NCBI RefSeq assembly: GCF_050632745.1
Contig: NZ_JBODSD010000005.1
Coordinates: 390,352 to 454,351 of the forward strand
Reading direction: 5' to 3'
DNA: 64,000 bases
Source: Mumia sp050632745
GTDB lineage: Bacteria; Actinomycetota; Actinomycetes; Propionibacteriales; Nocardioidaceae
The notes beneath the pieces are model-generated. The model did no database searches. It worked only from the letters and a program-made list of their open reading frames with translations, and had not been told where the DNA came from. The first letter of the stretch is position 1, and each line of letters starts with the position of its first letter. The translations under genes were made by a program, and so were the position numbers. Positions 7,792 to 16,393 of the stretch are shown here, in pieces.

Positions 7792-7844
7792 GTCCCGAGT
7801 ATCCGCCGATCGAGGCCGGTCGGCATCAGCGATAACCTCGGACG

Positions 7845-8309
7845 ATGTTCCGGATCCTGTACTACGAGCCGCGCATCCCGCCCAACACGGGCAACGCGAT
7901 CAGGCTGTCCGCCGCGACGGGGGCCCAGCTCCACCTGGTGGAGCCGCTGGGATTCGACCTCTCCGACGCCCAGCTCCGCCGGGCCGGGCTCGACTACCAC
8001 GACCTCGCGGACGTCTCGGTCCACACCGATCTCGAGGCCGCGTTCAAGGCCCTCGACCCGGTGCGGGTGTTCGCGTTCACCACGCGCGCGACCACGTCGT
8101 ACGCCGACATCGCCTACGAGCCGGGCGACGTCTTCCTGTTCGGGCCGGAGCCGACGGGGCTTCCCGAGCACGTGCTCGCCGACCGCCGCATCACCGAGCG
8201 GCTGCGCATCCCCATGCTGCCCGCACGCCGCTCCCTGAACCTCGCGAACTCGACCGCGATCGTCGTGTACGAGGCGTGGCGCCAGCAGGGCTACGCCGGC
8301 GGCACCTGA
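7845..8309 (+). CDS. trmL: tRNA (cytidine(34)-2'-O)-methyltransferase
   Basis: A 154-residue SPOUT methyltransferase of the TrmL/YibK type. It opens with FRILYYEPRIPPNTGNAIRLSAATG and ends with the knot motifs FLFGPEPTGLPEHVL and IPMLPARRSLNLANSTAIVVYEAWRQ. TrmL 2'-O-methylates the wobble base of tRNA-Leu isoacceptors (CAA and UAA anticodons). TAACCT lies 6 nt before the ATG, so the mRNA is probably leaderless. The stop region overlaps the convergent membrane-protein gene by 19 bp. Confidence 0.93.
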   Translation: MFRILYYEPRIPPNTGNAIRLSAATGAQLHLVEPLGFDLSDAQLRRAGLDYHDLADVSVHTDLEAAFKALDPVRVFAFTTRATTSYADIAYEPGDVFLFGPEPTGLPEHVLADRRITERLRIPMLPARRSLNLANSTAIVVYEAWRQQGYAGGT

Positions 8310-8680
8310 ACGCGTGGCCGCAGCACCCGCCGCGCCACCGCGATCGCGACCAGCGCCGCCGCGAAGATCCACCACGCGCCGGGCTGGTCGATCCCGAGCC
8401 GTGACGACGCGTCCACGACGTACGCGTACGCCGCCACCATGAACGCCCCGCCGAGCGTGACCAGCATCGCCGGCACGAACATCGTCACCAGCCCGACCAG
8501 GAGGACGACGAGGCCGACCTGACGGATGTCGTCCTGGTGCGTGTACCACCAGAGGACGTCCGCGCTCATCCCCTCCGGGTTCGGCATGCCGGTGGAGCTC
8601 ATCCCTCGCCAGGTCGCGACGAAGGCGACGCCGAAGGCCACCAGCGCCACGATCCGCAGCAGCGGCAGCAGCGTACGCAT
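8291..8680 (-). CDS. Four-helix membrane protein, unknown function
   Basis: A 129-residue protein with four hydrophobic segments (LLPLLRIVALVAFGVAFVATW, IRQVGLVVLLVGLVTMFVPAML, TLGGAFMVAAYAYVV, AWWIFAAALVAIAVARRVL) and a soluble loop (MSSTGMPNPEGMSADVLWWYTHQDD). I recognise no family. It starts 5 nt after the rdgB stop on the same strand, so it looks like the last gene of the murI-rdgB block. Confidence 0.65.
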   Translation of the reverse strand: MRTLLPLLRIVALVAFGVAFVATWRGMSSTGMPNPEGMSADVLWWYTHQDDIRQVGLVVLLVGLVTMFVPAMLVTLGGAFMVAAYAYVVDASSRLGIDQPGAWWIFAAALVAIAVARRVLRPRVQVPPA

Positions 8681-8685
8681 GGTCG

Positions 8686-9294
8686 TCAGGCCAGCAGCGC
8701 GACGAGGTGCGGGACCATCGCCCGCAGCGCCTTCCCCCGGTGGCTGATCGCGTCCTTGTCCGCCGGCGTCAGCTCGGCGGTCGAGACGTCGTAGCCGTCC
8801 GCGGCGAACAACGGGTCGTAGCCGAACCCGCCGTCGCCGGTGGGTTCCCACTGGATCCGCCCGCGCATGATGCCGTGCTCGACGACCTCGGTGCCGCTCG
8901 GCAGCACCAGCGCCATCGCGCAGCGGAACTCCGCCCCGCGGCGCTCGTCGGGCACGTCGGCGAGCTGGTCGAGCAGCAGCGTGTTGTTGCGGGCGTCCGA
9001 CTTGGGGCGGCCGCCCCACCGCGCCGACAGCACGCCGGGCATCCCGTTGAGCGCGTCGACGCAGATGCCGGAGTCGTCGGCCAGCGACGGCAGGTCGGTG
9101 GCCTTGGCGGCGGCGCGGGCCTTGAGCAGCGCGTTGCCCTCGAACGTCGGCTGGTCCTCGACCGGCTCCTCGAAGTCGCCGATGTCGTCGAGACCCAGCA
9201 CTTCGATGCCGGGCAGGTCAGGCTCGAGGATGCGCCGCAGCTCGGCCAGCTTGCCCTTGTTGTGGCTGGCGAGGACGACCGTGCGTCCGCTCAT
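8686..9294 (-). CDS. rdgB: XTP/dITP pyrophosphatase (RdgB/HAM1)
   Basis: A 202-residue Ham1-family enzyme hydrolysing non-canonical purine triphosphates (XTP, dITP, ITP). It begins VVLASHNKGKLAELRRIL and contains SLADDSGICVDALNGMPGVLSARWGG, GRIQWEPTGDGGFGYDPLF and ISHRGKALRAM, all standard motifs. The ATG overlaps the rph stop (ATGA). The order rph-rdgB is conserved in actinobacteria. Confidence 0.95.
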   Translation of the reverse strand: MSGRTVVLASHNKGKLAELRRILEPDLPGIEVLGLDDIGDFEEPVEDQPTFEGNALLKARAAAKATDLPSLADDSGICVDALNGMPGVLSARWGGRPKSDARNNTLLLDQLADVPDERRGAEFRCAMALVLPSGTEVVEHGIMRGRIQWEPTGDGGFGYDPLFAADGYDVSTAELTPADKDAISHRGKALRAMVPHLVALLA

Positions 9295-10028
9295 GCGGGG
9301 GTCCCCTCGCCGAGCGCGGCGGCCTGGATCGCCGTCAGGTCGGCACAGCCCTTCTCGGCGAGCGCGAGGAGGGCGTCGAGCTCGGAACGGTCGAACGGCG
9401 CCCCCTCCGCGGTGCCCTGCACCTCGACGAAGGACCCGCTGCCGGTCATCACGACGTTCATGTCGGTCTCGGCTCGGACGTCCTCGTCGTACGGGAGGTC
9501 GAGCATCGGCGTGCCGTCGATGATGCCGACGGAGACGGCGGCGACGGAGCCGGTCAGCGGCTCGGAGACCAGCGACCCGCGGTCGCGCAGGTAGGAGACG
9601 GCGTCAGCCAGGGCCACGTACGCCCCGGTGATCGCCGCGGTCCGTGTCCCGCCGTCGGCCTGCAGCACGTCGCAGTCGATGACGATCGTGTTCTCGCCGA
9701 GCGCCTTGTAGTCGATGATCGCGCGCAGCGAGCGGCCGATCAGGCGCGAGATCTCGTGCGTACGGCCGCCGATGCGGCCCTTGACCGACTCGCGGTCGGA
9801 GCGGGTGTGGGTCGCGCGCGGCAGCATCGCGTACTCAGCCGTCACCCACCCCAGGCCGGAGTCGCGGCGCCAGCGCGGGACGCCCTCGGTGACGCTCGCC
9901 GCGCAGAGGACGCGGGTACGGCCGAACTCGACCAGGACCGATCCCTCGGCGTGGTCGAGCCATCGGCGGGTGATCGTGACGGGGCGCAGCGCGTCGGGCG
10001 CACGGCCGTCGGCTCGGGTGGTGGACAT
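9291..10028 (-). CDS. rph: Ribonuclease PH
   Basis: A 245-residue phosphorolytic 3' exoribonuclease that trims tRNA 3' ends. Motifs include DGRAPDALRPVTITR, GSVLVEFGRTRVLCAASV, PRATHTRSDRESVKGRIGGRTHEISRLIGRSLRA and DCDVLQADGGTRTAAITGAYVAL. AGCCTA on the plus strand (TAGGCT on the coding strand, 10036-10041) sits 7 nt before the ATG, so although the gene follows the MBL gene by 19 bp it seems to have its own leaderless promoter. Confidence 0.96.
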   Translation of the reverse strand: MSTTRADGRAPDALRPVTITRRWLDHAEGSVLVEFGRTRVLCAASVTEGVPRWRRDSGLGWVTAEYAMLPRATHTRSDRESVKGRIGGRTHEISRLIGRSLRAIIDYKALGENTIVIDCDVLQADGGTRTAAITGAYVALADAVSYLRDRGSLVSEPLTGSVAAVSVGIIDGTPMLDLPYDEDVRAETDMNVVMTGSGSFVEVQGTAEGAPFDRSELDALLALAEKGCADLTAIQAAALGEGTPA

Positions 10029-10047
10029 GCCGACGAGCCTAACGGCC

Positions 10048-10809
10048 TCAGACCTCGTAGACGCCGCCCGCCTCGACCAGCTCGCTCGGACCGGCGAACG
10101 CGGCCTTGGCCTCGGACGCGACGACGTCGTGGTCGGTCCAGGTCGGGACGTGGGTCAGGAGCAGCCGCCCCACACCCGCCGCCGTCGCGGCCTCGCCCGC
10201 GTCGGTGCCCGTGAGGTGGAGGTTGGGCGGGTTGTCGGGGGCGTCGGTGAATGACGCCTCGCACAGGAACAGGTCGGCCCCCTCGGCGACCTCGACGAGC
10301 GCCGCCGTCGGTCCGGTGTCGCCCGAGTAGGTGAGGACCTTGCCCTCGGCCTCGATCCGCAGCGCGTACGCCTGCACGGGGTGGTCGACGAGCCGGGGCG
10401 TGACAGTGAACGGGCCGAGCGTCACGGGCGCCCGGTCGACCCACGTCTCCACCGCGAGCTCCTCGGTCATCCCGGGCTCGATCGGGAGCCCGTACGCCTC
10501 CGCGAACCGGTCGGCGCTCCCGGTCGGGCCCCACAGCGGGATTCGGGGCAGGGGCCCGCCGGGGACGTACTTGCGGTAGACGTACATCCCGCAGATGTCC
10601 ATGTAGTGGTCCGGGTGCAGGTGGGAGACGGCGATCGCGTCGACGTCGGCCAGGTCGACGTACTTCTGGAGCTCGCCGAGCGCGCCGTTGCCGAGGTCGA
10701 CGACGAGCCGGTAGGTGCGGCTCTCGTACGGCGCCTCCACGAGGTAGCAGCTGGCGGCGGAGTCCGGGCCGGGGTAGGAGCCGGCGCAGCCGACGACGGT
10801 GAGCCTCAT
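10048..10809 (-). CDS. MBL-fold metal-dependent hydrolase (Rv1339-like)
   Basis: A 253-residue metallo-beta-lactamase-fold protein with the metal motif SHLHPDH (His63, His65, Asp67, His68), a GDT metal ligand (TYSGDTGPT) and a late histidine (LLLTHVPTWTDHD). Its position between murI and rph matches M. tuberculosis Rv1339, reported to act as an atypical cyclic-AMP phosphodiesterase. That activity is an inference from synteny and fold, with RNase Z-like activity as an alternative. The ATG overlaps the murI stop (ATGA). Confidence 0.8.
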   Translation of the reverse strand: MRLTVVGCAGSYPGPDSAASCYLVEAPYESRTYRLVVDLGNGALGELQKYVDLADVDAIAVSHLHPDHYMDICGMYVYRKYVPGGPLPRIPLWGPTGSADRFAEAYGLPIEPGMTEELAVETWVDRAPVTLGPFTVTPRLVDHPVQAYALRIEAEGKVLTYSGDTGPTAALVEVAEGADLFLCEASFTDAPDNPPNLHLTGTDAGEAATAAGVGRLLLTHVPTWTDHDVVASEAKAAFAGPSELVEAGGVYEV

Positions 10810-11609
10810 ACACCCACCCACGCGAACTGGTCGACCTTGTCGATCTCCGGGCCGAGGAAGCGACGGCCGAGCGTCCGGAACTCCTCGGGCTGGCCCGTCG
10901 TCAGGAAGTGGTGCTCCGGCGCGGTGGCGGCCGTGCGCTCGAGGCCGTGGCGCACGAGCAGCGCGTAGACGTCCTTGGCGGTCTCGTCGGCGCTGGAGAC
11001 CAGGGTCACCTCGTCGCCCATGACGTAGGAGATGACGCCGGTGAGCAGGGGGTAGTGCGTGCAGCCGAGCACCAGGGTGTCGATGCCGCTCGCCTGCAGG
11101 GGCGCGAGATAGTCGCGCGCGACCTCCAGGAGCTCCGGGCCGGCGGTGACCCCGGCCTCGACGAACTCGACGAAGCGCGGGCACGCCGCGACGGTGAGGG
11201 CGACCGAGGGGTTCGCGGCGAACGCGTCCTCGTACGCCATCGACGCCTTGGTCGCGCGCGTGCAGATCACGCCCACATGGTGGTTGCGGGTGGCCGCGAC
11301 CGCACGTCGGGTCGCCGGGACGATCACCTCGACCACCGGGACGTCGTAGCGCTCACGGGCGTCGCGCAGCACCGCGGCGCTGGCGGAGTTGCAGGCGATG
11401 ACGAGGGCCTTCACCCCGCGGGCGACGAGGTGGTCGAGGCACTCCAGCGCGTACTCGCGGACGTCACCGATCGGCTGCGGGCCGTACGGCTGACGGGCGG
11501 TGTCCCCGAGGTAGAGGACGGCCTCGTTCGGCAGCTGGTCGATGACGGCACGGGCGACGGTGAGACCGCCGAAGCCGGAGTCGAAGATGCCGATGGGCGC
11601 GTCGTTCAC
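10806..11609 (-). CDS. murI: Glutamate racemase
   Basis: A 267-residue enzyme making D-glutamate for peptidoglycan. Motifs include IGIFDSGFGGLTVARA, the first catalytic cysteine in VIACNSASA, and the second in TLVLGCTHYPLL. I chose the GTG at 11609 because TAGGCT (11617-11622 on the complement) lies 7 nt upstream and the length is then normal. An upstream extension rich in Arg and Cys (to 11681) is rejected. It leads the murI-MBL-rph-rdgB block. Confidence 0.95.
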   Translation of the reverse strand: MNDAPIGIFDSGFGGLTVARAVIDQLPNEAVLYLGDTARQPYGPQPIGDVREYALECLDHLVARGVKALVIACNSASAAVLRDARERYDVPVVEVIVPATRRAVAATRNHHVGVICTRATKASMAYEDAFAANPSVALTVAACPRFVEFVEAGVTAGPELLEVARDYLAPLQASGIDTLVLGCTHYPLLTGVISYVMGDEVTLVSSADETAKDVYALLVRHGLERTAATAPEHHFLTTGQPEEFRTLGRRFLGPEIDKVDQFAWVGV

Positions 11610-11716
11610 CCGAGCGAGCCTAGTGGGCGATTCACACGCACGAAACACAATGCGGTCGAGGCCACAGGTGCGTCGCGTCACGGAGCGGTGGCCCCGGCGT
11701 CACCTAGATTCGCTCC

Positions 11717-12220
11717 ATGAGACGCGTTCCGTTCACCGGTGACGAGAAAGAATGCCTGTACGTCGCGCTCGACCGGCACCGCGATGCGATCCTCTGGAAG
11801 ATCGGCGGGCTCTCCGACGAGGACCTGCGGCGGCCCATGGTCCCCTCGGGCACGACGCTGCTCGGCATGGTCAAGCACCTGGCCTCCGTCGAGTACAGCT
11901 GGTTCTGCGCCACCTTCGGGCGCGAGTCGCTGGAGGTGCCGTACTCCGAGGACGACTGGGACTCCGACTGGCGGATCGAGCCGTGGGAGACGACTCAAGG
12001 CGTCCTCGACTACTTCGCCATGGCGCGGGCGGCCTCCGACGCGGTGATCGACGAGCTCGACGTCACCGACACGGGCACCGCCTGGTACGGCCCCACGGTG
12101 ACGCTCCGGTGGGTGCTCATCCACATGGTCGAGGAGTACGCCCGTCATGCCGGCCATGCGGACATCCTCCGTGAGCTGATCGACGGGGCGACCGGTCCGT
12201 TCGAGGGTTATCCGACCTGA
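11717..12220 (+). CDS. DinB/DUF664-family protein
   Basis: A 167-residue four-helix-bundle protein of the DinB/YfiT-like superfamily (DUF664). Likely metal-binding histidines lie in GMVKHLASVEYSWF and WVLIHMVEEYARHAGHADILREL, the usual His-x(n)-His-x3-His arrangement. Members include thiol-dependent S-transferases (mycothiol or bacillithiol), but the reaction here is unknown. TAGATT lies 6 nt before the ATG, indicating a leaderless mRNA. It starts a plus-strand island inside the conserved minus-strand block. Confidence 0.8.
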   Translation: MRRVPFTGDEKECLYVALDRHRDAILWKIGGLSDEDLRRPMVPSGTTLLGMVKHLASVEYSWFCATFGRESLEVPYSEDDWDSDWRIEPWETTQGVLDYFAMARAASDAVIDELDVTDTGTAWYGPTVTLRWVLIHMVEEYARHAGHADILRELIDGATGPFEGYPT

Positions 12221-12241
12221 TTTGGTGTTAACCTCGTTCAC

Positions 12242-12841
12242 ATGAATTCGGACGGGGGCACCAGGGCGTACCGCATGGACGTCCGCGCGCGGTCCACGGC
12301 CGCGACCCGGGAGCGCATCCTGGCCGCCACGCTCGCGACGTTCTTCGACGCGCCGACGCTCGACGTCCCGCTGCGGACCGTCGCCGAGCGGGCGGGCGTG
12401 AGCGTCCAGACCGTGCTCCGGCACTTCGAGAGCAAGGACGGACTCGTCGCGGCCGCCGCCGCGTACACCGCCGGACGCATCGGCGACCAGCGCGACCGCG
12501 CGCCCGTCGGCGACCTCACCGGCGCCGTCGAGAACCTCGTGGCCCACTACGAGGAGCTCGGCGACGGCGTCGTCCGCATGCTCGCCGAGGAGACCCGCAA
12601 CCCGGCCCTGTCGGTGGTCGCCGACCAGGGGCGCGCATACCACCGGGAGTGGTGCGCACGGGTCTTCGCCGGTGGTCTCGCGCACACCCCGGAGGCGGAC
12701 CGCCCCCGCCGGCTCGCCCAGGTCGTCGCCGTCTGCGACGTCTTCACATGGAAGCTCCTGCGCCGTGACCAGGGGCTCTCCCGCGACGAGACGACCCGGG
12801 CTCTCGTCGAGCTGCTCCGACCGCTGCTGCAGGAGTCCTGA
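12242..12841 (+). CDS. TetR/AcrR-family regulator
   Basis: A 199-residue TetR-type repressor. The N-terminal HTH is RERILAATLATFFDAPTLDVPLRTVAERAGVSVQTVLRHFESKDGLVAAAA, followed by a helical ligand domain. TAACCT lies 7 nt before the ATG, suggesting a leaderless transcript. The stop overlaps the glycosyltransferase start (TGATG), so the regulator and enzyme are translationally coupled and it probably controls that gene. The ligand is unknown. Confidence 0.88.
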   Translation: MNSDGGTRAYRMDVRARSTAATRERILAATLATFFDAPTLDVPLRTVAERAGVSVQTVLRHFESKDGLVAAAAAYTAGRIGDQRDRAPVGDLTGAVENLVAHYEELGDGVVRMLAEETRNPALSVVADQGRAYHREWCARVFAGGLAHTPEADRPRRLAQVVAVCDVFTWKLLRRDQGLSRDETTRALVELLRPLLQES

Positions 12842-14079
12842 TGTCGACCGTCCTCGCCTACACCTCGCCCGCGAAGGGCCACCTCTTCCCGCTCGTTCCC
12901 GTCCTGCTCACGCTGCGCGACCGCGGGCACGACGTGCACGTCCGGACCCTCGACGCGCTCGTCCCGGAGCTTTGCGCCCTCGGCCTGCACGCCGACGGGC
13001 TCCACCCCGCGACCAGCACCGTCGAGGCCGACGACTACCTCGCGCCGAACCAACGTGCGGCGTTGCGCAGCTCGGTGCGGACCTTCGCCACCCGCGCCCG
13101 GTACGAGGCACCGCACGTCACCGCGCTGGTCGACGAGCTGGCGCCCGACGTCGTGATCGCCGACATCAACGCGTGGGGCGCCATGGTCGCCGCGGAGGCG
13201 AGCGGGCTGCCGTGGGCGACGTTCAGCCCGTACACCCCTGCGATCGGCTCGAAGGACGTCCCCCCGTTCGGGCTCGGCCTCGCCCCCGCGCGCGGGCCGC
13301 TCGGCCGGCTGCGCGACCGGGCACTGCGTCCCCTCGTGATCGGGACCGCCGAGCGGGTGGCGCTCCCCCCGCTCAACGAGCTCCGCGCGAGCGCCGGCCT
13401 CGCCCCGGTCCACGACGCCGACGACCTGTACACCCGGGCGCCACTGGTCCTCGTGACGACGGCGGAGCCGTTCGAGTACCCACGGAGCGACTGGCCGGAG
13501 CAGGTCTCGCTGGTCGGCCCGCTCGACTGGGAGCCGACCGCAGAGCCGCCCGCGTGGCTCGACGACGTCCATGACCCGATGGTGCTCGTGACGACGTCGT
13601 CGGAGTACCAGGGCGACGAGGACCTCGTCCAGGTCGCGCTCGAGGCCCTGGCCGACGAGCAGGTGCACGTGGTCGCCACCTGCCCCGCGGGCGTGCGTCG
13701 CCGGTACGACGTCCCGCCCAACGCCCACGTCGTCGAGTTCGTGCCGCACGGCGCCGTCCTCGACCGGGCGGTCTGCGCCGTCACGCACGGCGGGATGGGG
13801 GCTACCCAGAAGGCCCTGTCCTGCGGGGTGCCGGTGGTCGCCGTGCCGTGGGGGCGCGACCAGTTCGAGGTGGCCCAGCGGGTCGTGCTGTCCGGATCGG
13901 GCGTGCGGCTCCCAGCGAAGCGGCTGGACGCCCAGCGGCTCCGCGACGCGGTGCGCGCGGCGCGGACGATGACCGCGGGCGCGGCGGGGGTCCGCGACGG
14001 GTTCGCGGCCGCCGGCGGCGCGGAGCGTGCGGCCGACGCGGTCGAGCGGCTCGTCGTCGCAGACCGGTCACGCGACTAG
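12841..14079 (+). CDS. MGT/UGT-type (GT1) glycosyltransferase
   Basis: A 412-residue GT-B glycosyltransferase. The N-domain acceptor region begins VLAYTSPAKGHLFPLVPVLLTLRDRGHDVHV with the typical GH motif. The C-domain donor-binding region holds VEFVPHGAVLDRAVCAVTHGGMGATQKALSCGVPVVAVPWGRDQFEVAQRV, including the HGG nucleotide-sugar signature. Such enzymes glycosylate macrolides, flavonoids or other small hydrophobic acceptors. Coupling to a TetR regulator suggests inducible detoxification or self-protection, which is an inference. Confidence 0.87.
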   Translation: MSTVLAYTSPAKGHLFPLVPVLLTLRDRGHDVHVRTLDALVPELCALGLHADGLHPATSTVEADDYLAPNQRAALRSSVRTFATRARYEAPHVTALVDELAPDVVIADINAWGAMVAAEASGLPWATFSPYTPAIGSKDVPPFGLGLAPARGPLGRLRDRALRPLVIGTAERVALPPLNELRASAGLAPVHDADDLYTRAPLVLVTTAEPFEYPRSDWPEQVSLVGPLDWEPTAEPPAWLDDVHDPMVLVTTSSEYQGDEDLVQVALEALADEQVHVVATCPAGVRRRYDVPPNAHVVEFVPHGAVLDRAVCAVTHGGMGATQKALSCGVPVVAVPWGRDQFEVAQRVVLSGSGVRLPAKRLDAQRLRDAVRAARTMTAGAAGVRDGFAAAGGAERAADAVERLVVADRSRD

Positions 14080-14092
14080 CGTCGCCGCGGCC

Positions 14093-15040
14093 TCAGGCCC
14101 AGAGCTGGCCCTCGAGGCGCTCCTCGGCCTCGTCGATCGTGCCCTCGTACGCGCCGGTCGAGAGGTACTTCCAGCCGCCGTCGGCGACGACGAACGCGAT
14201 GTCGGCCGACTCCCCCGCCTTCACCGCCTTCGCCGCCTGGGCGAGCGCCGCATGCAGGATCGCGCCGGTCGAGATGCCGGCGAAGATGCCCTCGGCCTCG
14301 AGCAGCTCGCGCACCCGTCGCACCGCGTCGCGCGGCCCCACGGAGAAGCGGGCGTCGATGTACTGCGGGTCGTACAGCTCGGGGACGAACCCCTCGTCGA
14401 GGTTGCGCAACCCGTACACGAGCTCGCCGTAGCGCGGCTCGGCGGCGACGATGCGCACCTCGGGCCTCGCCTCGCGGAAGAACCGCCCGACGCCCATCAG
14501 GGTGCCCGTCGTGCCGAGCCCGCCGACGAAGTGCGTCACCTCGGGCAAGTCTGCCAGGATCTCGGGGCCGGTCCCCCGGTAGTGCGCGTCGGCGTTGGCG
14601 GCGTTGCCGTACTGGTAGAGCATCACCCAGTCGGGGTGCTCCTCCGCGACCCGCTTCGCGACCCGCACGGCCTCGTTGGAGCCACCCGCGGCAGGCGAGG
14701 ACACGATCTCCGCGCCCCACATCCGCAGCAGCTGGCGCCGCTCCTCCGAGGTGTTCTCCGGCATCACGCAGACCATCCGGTAACCCCGCAGCTTGGCGAC
14801 CATCGCCAGCGAGATCCCGGTGTTGCCCGACGTCGGCTCGAGGATGGTGCAGCCCGGCCGCAGCACGCCCTCGGCCTCGGCCCGCTCGATCATGGCGAGC
14901 GCGGCGCGGTCCTTGATCGACCCCGTCGGGTTGCGGTCCTCGAGCTTGGCCCACAGCCGGACGTCCGGGCTCGGGGACAGGCGCGGCAGCCCCACGAGAG
15001 GGGTGCTGCCGACGGAGTCGATCAGGTTGTCGTAGCGCAT
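14093..15040 (-). CDS. cysM: O-phosphoserine sulfhydrylase / cysteine synthase CysM
   Basis: A 315-residue PLP enzyme of fold type II. The PLP lysine is Lys43 in NPTGSIKDRAALAM, TSGNTGISLAM binds the substrate carboxylate, and GGLGTTGTLMGVGR binds the PLP phosphate. Genetic linkage to cysO and mec on the same strand identifies it as the actinobacterial CysM that joins O-phosphoserine with the thiocarboxylate of CysO, rather than an O-acetylserine enzyme. The C-terminus (EERLEGQLWA) is the flexible end used in CysO docking in the M. tuberculosis enzyme. Confidence 0.9.
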   Translation of the reverse strand: MRYDNLIDSVGSTPLVGLPRLSPSPDVRLWAKLEDRNPTGSIKDRAALAMIERAEAEGVLRPGCTILEPTSGNTGISLAMVAKLRGYRMVCVMPENTSEERRQLLRMWGAEIVSSPAAGGSNEAVRVAKRVAEEHPDWVMLYQYGNAANADAHYRGTGPEILADLPEVTHFVGGLGTTGTLMGVGRFFREARPEVRIVAAEPRYGELVYGLRNLDEGFVPELYDPQYIDARFSVGPRDAVRRVRELLEAEGIFAGISTGAILHAALAQAAKAVKAGESADIAFVVADGGWKYLSTGAYEGTIDEAEERLEGQLWA

Positions 15041-15068
15041 GCGCGAACCGGCTGCCTCCGACGAGGCG

Positions 15069-15347
15069 TCAGCGCGCCCCGCCCGCGACCGCGGGCAGGA
15101 TCACGACGACGTCGCCGTCGGACAGCGGCGTCTCGAGCCCGCCGGAGAAGCGGATGTCCTCGTCGTTGACGTAGATGTTGACGAAGCGGCGCGGCTGCCC
15201 GTCCTCGACCAGCCGGTCCTTGATGCCGGAGTGGTTCGTCTCCAGGTCCTCGATCAGGGCGTTGACCGAGTCACCGGCGGCGGAGACGTTCTTCTCGCCG
15301 TCGGTGTACGTGCGGAGGATGGTGGGGACTCGGACCTCGATGGCCAT
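15069..15347 (-). CDS. cysO: Sulfur-carrier protein CysO (MoaD/ThiS fold)
   Basis: A 92-residue ubiquitin-like sulfur carrier. The body matches CysO/MoaD (IEVRVPTILRTYTDG ... RFVNIYVNDEDIRF ... LSDGDVVVILPAVAGG). The Gly-Gly that must carry the thiocarboxylate is at residues 89-90 but is followed by two more residues, Ala-Arg, so the tail would have to be trimmed before activation. It sits between mec and cysM. It acts as the sulfide donor for CysM in the cytoplasm. Confidence 0.92.
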   Translation of the reverse strand: MAIEVRVPTILRTYTDGEKNVSAAGDSVNALIEDLETNHSGIKDRLVEDGQPRRFVNIYVNDEDIRFSGGLETPLSDGDVVVILPAVAGGAR

Positions 15348-15383
15348 GGCGATGCTTCCTCGTCAGTGTGTCGGTAGGGCTGG

Positions 15384-15399
15384 AGAGCGCGAGCGCTCT
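15384..15399. repeat. Short inverted repeat between mec and cysO
   Basis: AGAGCG-CGAG-CGCTCT forms a 6-bp stem with a 4-nt loop overlapping the mec stop codon, in the 50-bp gap before cysO. It may be a weak terminator or an mRNA processing/stability element that sets the mec:cysO ratio. Confidence 0.35.
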
Positions 15400-15829
15400 A
15401 CTGGTCGTAACTCTCGACGACCGTGACTTCTTCCTCGGTGACCTCGCCGTCGACGATCCGGAACGACCGGAAGTCCACCGGGCCGGACTCGTGGGCGCCG
15501 TCGCGGGTCGAGACGAGGACGTAGTGGGCGTTGGGCTCGCTGGCGAGGTTCACGTCGGTGCGCGACGGGTACGCCTCGGTCGCGGTGTGCGAGTGGTAGA
15601 CGACGACCGGCTCCTCGTCCTGAGCGTCCATCTCCTGGTAGAGCCGCAGCAGGTCGGTCGAGTCGAACTCGTAGAACGTCGGCGACATAGCGGCGTTGAC
15701 CATCGGGACGAAGCGCGCCGGCAGGTCGGAGCCCACGGGTCCCGCGACGATCCCGCAGGCCTCGTCGGGGTGGTCCCGTCGGGCGTGGGCGATGATCGCG
15801 TCGTACGTCGCCTGGTCGATGGTCAGCAC
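15398..15829 (-). CDS. mec: JAMM metalloprotease Mec (CysO-cysteine peptidase)
   Basis: A 143-residue JAB1/MPN/Mov34 zinc peptidase. The JAMM motif is complete: an N-terminal glutamate in HPDEACGIVAG, then HSHTATEAYPSRTD with the two histidines, serine and aspartate in register. In the CysM pathway Mec releases free cysteine from the CysO-Cys adduct. The GTG start is supported by TACCCT (15837-15842 on the complement) 7 nt upstream. Here it could also trim the CysO tail. Confidence 0.9.
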   Translation of the reverse strand: MLTIDQATYDAIIAHARRDHPDEACGIVAGPVGSDLPARFVPMVNAAMSPTFYEFDSTDLLRLYQEMDAQDEEPVVVYHSHTATEAYPSRTDVNLASEPNAHYVLVSTRDGAHESGPVDFRSFRIVDGEVTEEEVTVVESYDQ

Positions 15830-15925
15830 GGCTCACAGGGTACGCGGTCCCGCATGGCGGACAGCCGTCGTCCGTCATCCGGGACCGCCCGCTGTGCCCC
15901 AGGCCACAGGGTGCGGCACCCGCCG

Positions 15926-16384
15926 TCAGGACAGCGGCCAGGTTCGCACCACTCTCCGGCGGCGCGGATCGCCCTCCGGTCGCATGTCCACCAGCGCGAC
16001 GGCGTCGAGGTGGAGCGGCGCACCTGCGTCAAGGCTCCGCCCGCGCTGGACGGACACGTGCGGGCGGAACTCGTCCCGCACGTGGCGCATCCGGACGACG
16101 TCGACGCCGTCCTCCGCGAGCGCGGCGAGGAGGTCGCGGTGCAGGGTGTCGATCGCCTCGGTGCGTGCGAGCTCGGCGACCCGGACGTCGTGCCGGGCGC
16201 CGAACCACGCCTCACCGACCACCTCCGTGTCGACGGGGGCGTGCGGGGCGAGCACCTGGCTGAGGTCGGGCTCGACGGCCACGTCGAAGGGCGGCACCCA
16301 GGTCAGGTGCAGCGGCCACGCCTCGCGGCCGAACTCCTCAGGCGCCCGCTCGACGAAGGTGACGAGACAGCACCTCAGGCGCAT
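15926..16384 (-). CDS. 2H phosphoesterase (2'-5' RNA ligase-like) protein
   Basis: A 152-residue protein with the two H-x-[ST] motifs of the 2H superfamily: HLTW at about residue 26 and HVSV at about residue 128. Members act on 2',3'- or 1'',2''-cyclic phosphates and 2'-5' linkages. Its substrate is unknown. It is in the clpS-DUF2017 run, 9 nt after DUF2017, so probably co-transcribed. M. tuberculosis has a different gene at this place. Confidence 0.75.
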   Translation of the reverse strand: MRLRCCLVTFVERAPEEFGREAWPLHLTWVPPFDVAVEPDLSQVLAPHAPVDTEVVGEAWFGARHDVRVAELARTEAIDTLHRDLLAALAEDGVDVVRMRHVRDEFRPHVSVQRGRSLDAGAPLHLDAVALVDMRPEGDPRRRRVVRTWPLS

Positions 16385-16393
16385 GGGGACACC

